Source: Jiangellaceae bacterium (lineage in GTDB: Bacteria > Actinomycetota > Actinomycetes > Jiangellales > Jiangellaceae). Taken from it: a stretch of DNA of 6,778 nt. The notes under the pieces were generated by a model that worked only from the letters and a program-made list of their open reading frames with translations, was not told the DNA's origin and did not search any database. Numbering within the stretch: the first letter of the stretch is position 1; every line of letters starts with the position of its first letter. Where the stretch lies: NCBI GenBank assembly GCA_030146385.1, contig JASLBX010000526.1, positions 1-6,778 on the forward strand, written 5' to 3'. The position numbers were made by a program, and so were the translations under genes. Below, one piece after another: positions 5,374-6,778 of this stretch.

Positions 5374-6778
5374 GCGACTATCTGGACGGCAAGCACGTTC
5401 TGTTCACTGGGGTCACCGGGTTCCTCGGCCAGGCAACTCTCGAGAAGTTGCTGTCGGCCTACCCGACGACGCGCATCTCGGTGCTCATCCGCCCCAAGGG
5501 CAGCCAGCCGGCGGCCAACCGTCTCCCGGGACTGCTGCGCAAGGACGTGTTCAAGAAGTGGCGCGAGCGAGTCGGCGACGAGGTCGCCCAGCAGACGGTC
5601 GCTGAGCGCGTCACCGTGGTCGAGGGAAGTCTCGGGGACGATCAACTCCCGGAACTCCCTGACGACCTCGACGTCGTGGTGCACAGCGCGTCCATCGTGT
5701 CCTTCGACCCACCGATCGACGAGGCGTTCCGGACGAACGTCATCGGGGTGACGCGGCTCTACGAGGCGATCAAGGCGTCCGGTAGCGACCCGCACGTCGT
5801 CCATATCTCCACTGCGTACGTGGCCGGCGTCCGCAAGGGCGTCGTCCACGAGGCCCCGCTGGTCCACGACGTCGACTGGCGCGCCGAGGCTGCCGCGGCG
5901 GCAGCTGCCCGCGCCGAGGTCGAGACCCAGTCGCGCCGTCCCGAGATCCTTCGCAAGGCGATGGACGCGGCCCGCACCGAGCACGGCAAGGCGGGCCCAC
6001 AGGCCGTCGTCCAGGCTGCCGAGCCCGCCCGGCGCGAGTGGGTGCACGACCGGCTGGTCGACTACGGCCGGGTCCGCGCGCAGAGTCTCGGCTGGCCGGA
6101 CGTCTACACGCTGACCAAGGCACTCGGCGAGCGGGCGGCCGAGGAGATGTGGGGCCAGGCCGGGCACCGGCTGTCGATTGTGCGTCCTGCCATCGTTGAG
6201 AGCTCGCTGACGCACCCTTACCCCGGCTGGATCGACGGGTTCAAGATGGCCGATCCGCTGATCATCGCCTACGGACGTGGCATCCTGCCCGAGTTCCCCG
6301 GCCTGCCGGACAGCGTCGTCGACCTGATCCCGGTCGACATCGTCGTCAACGCCACGCTGGCGGTCGCGGCCAACCCGTCCGAACCGAACCAGCCGGGCTA
6401 CTTCCATATCAGCTCCGGCGCGCGGAACCCCCTGCCGTTCCGCGGCCTGTACGAACACGTGCACGACTACTTCCGCAACCACCCGATGCCGGACTCCGAG
6501 CGCGGCCACATCCAGGTGCCGTCCTGGCGGTTCCCGGGCAGCACGCAGGTGCTCCGGATGCTGCGCACCGGCGAGAAGGCGGTCGAGTACGCCGACCGGG
6601 CGCTGCTGCGGATTCCGGCCAGCGACCGGACCCGCAAGTGGCAGAGCGACGTCCACCGCCGCCAGCAGGAGCTCGAGGTCCTGCGCAAGTACGCCGACCT
6701 CTACCAGGCATACACCCAGGCGGAGGTCATCTACGACGACCGCCGGATGCTCGCCCTGCACCGCTCACTCCCGGCTGG
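5370..6778 (+). CDS. NAD(P)-dependent fatty acyl-CoA reductase-type SDR, 3' truncated
   Basis: ATG 5370 overlaps the preceding stop (ATGA). The frame stays open to the window end, so 469 residues are visible and the C-terminus is missing. G14-V-T-G17-F-L-G20 is the Rossmann nucleotide-binding loop (TGxxGFLG of the NAD_binding_4/male-sterility group). VVHSASIVSFD and HIS147T148AYVAG follow, and Y246-T-L-T-K250 supplies the catalytic Tyr and Lys. An Ala/Arg/Glu-rich helical insertion occupies about 170-235, between the Ser and Tyr motifs. SIVRPAIVESSLTHPYPGWIDG and the later LYEHVHDYFRNHPMP match fatty acyl-CoA reductases that reduce acyl-CoA to aldehyde or alcohol. In Actinomycetota such proteins are often fused to a HAD-IB phosphatase-like domain; whether that follows here is beyond the window. 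The likely role is lipid, wax ester or fatty alcohol formation (inferred). Confidence 0.88.
   Translation, partial: MSDYLDGKHVLFTGVTGFLGQATLEKLLSAYPTTRISVLIRPKGSQPAANRLPGLLRKDVFKKWRERVGDEVAQQTVAERVTVVEGSLGDDQLPELPDDLDVVVHSASIVSFDPPIDEAFRTNVIGVTRLYEAIKASGSDPHVVHISTAYVAGVRKGVVHEAPLVHDVDWRAEAAAAAAARAEVETQSRRPEILRKAMDAARTEHGKAGPQAVVQAAEPARREWVHDRLVDYGRVRAQSLGWPDVYTLTKALGERAAEEMWGQAGHRLSIVRPAIVESSLTHPYPGWIDGFKMADPLIIAYGRGILPEFPGLPDSVVDLIPVDIVVNATLAVAANPSEPNQPGYFHISSGARNPLPFRGLYEHVHDYFRNHPMPDSERGHIQVPSWRFPGSTQVLRMLRTGEKAVEYADRALLRIPASDRTRKWQSDVHRRQQELEVLRKYADLYQAYTQAEVIYDDRRMLALHRSLPA

Noticed and set aside
5877..6075. Ala/Arg/Glu-rich stretch in the reductase considered as a frameshifted or inserted segment
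   Set aside because: The frame and motifs are continuous on both sides, and a charged helical insertion between the Ser and Tyr motifs is, as I recall, normal for this actinobacterial group.
5271..6761. Long minus-strand open frame of 496 codons opposite the acyl-CoA reductase
   Set aside because: It lies antisense to a gene with clear SDR motifs. Its composition (Val/Arg/Asp-rich, no recognisable domain) is typical of a GC-bias shadow frame.

Overview
The window is high-GC DNA with strong third-position G/C bias, GTG starts, 4-bp ATGA/GTGA gene overlaps and TANNNT-type -10 boxes. All of this fits an Actinomycetota chromosome; I cannot name the genus. No rRNA, tRNA, CRISPR array or intact transposase was seen. 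Seven protein genes are well supported. Two more small ORFs, a leader ORF and several inverted repeats occupy the regulatory stretches.

Layout: (1) Positions 1-1793 (+): the 3' part of a COG3375-type GNAT acyltransferase overlaps by 4 bp a MenC/N-succinylamino acid racemase of the enolase superfamily. The pair matches the known N-succinyltransferase plus racemase partnership for D- to L-amino acid conversion. A GC-rich hairpin separates it from the next, convergent operon. (2) Positions 1856-2847 (-): an ArsR repressor and an AHSA1/SRPBCC protein are translationally coupled (ATGA), with a probable leaderless promoter. (3) Positions 2944-3498 (-): two small unrecognised ORFs, one soluble and one with two membrane segments, end in a perfect 18-bp hairpin. 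They are driven by a good promoter whose start site lies on a 14-bp-arm palindrome. (4) Positions 3591-4309 (+): a divergent TetR-family regulator is preceded by a possible 12-codon leader ORF. Its last codons lie inside a ~108-bp inverted-repeat element (4280-4387) that looks like a MITE or an internally deleted insertion sequence. (5) Positions 4585-6778 (+): a ferritin-like/diiron-fold protein lacking the expected metal ligands overlaps (ATGA) an NAD(P)-dependent fatty acyl-CoA reductase-type SDR that runs off the window end.

The most interesting points are the apparently metal-free ferritin-like partner of the acyl-CoA reductase, the inverted-repeat element that supplies the TetR C-terminus, and the compact divergent TetR/small-membrane-protein control region. 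I see no clearly new multi-gene system, but module 5 and the 2944-3619 region are the best candidates for undescribed biology.
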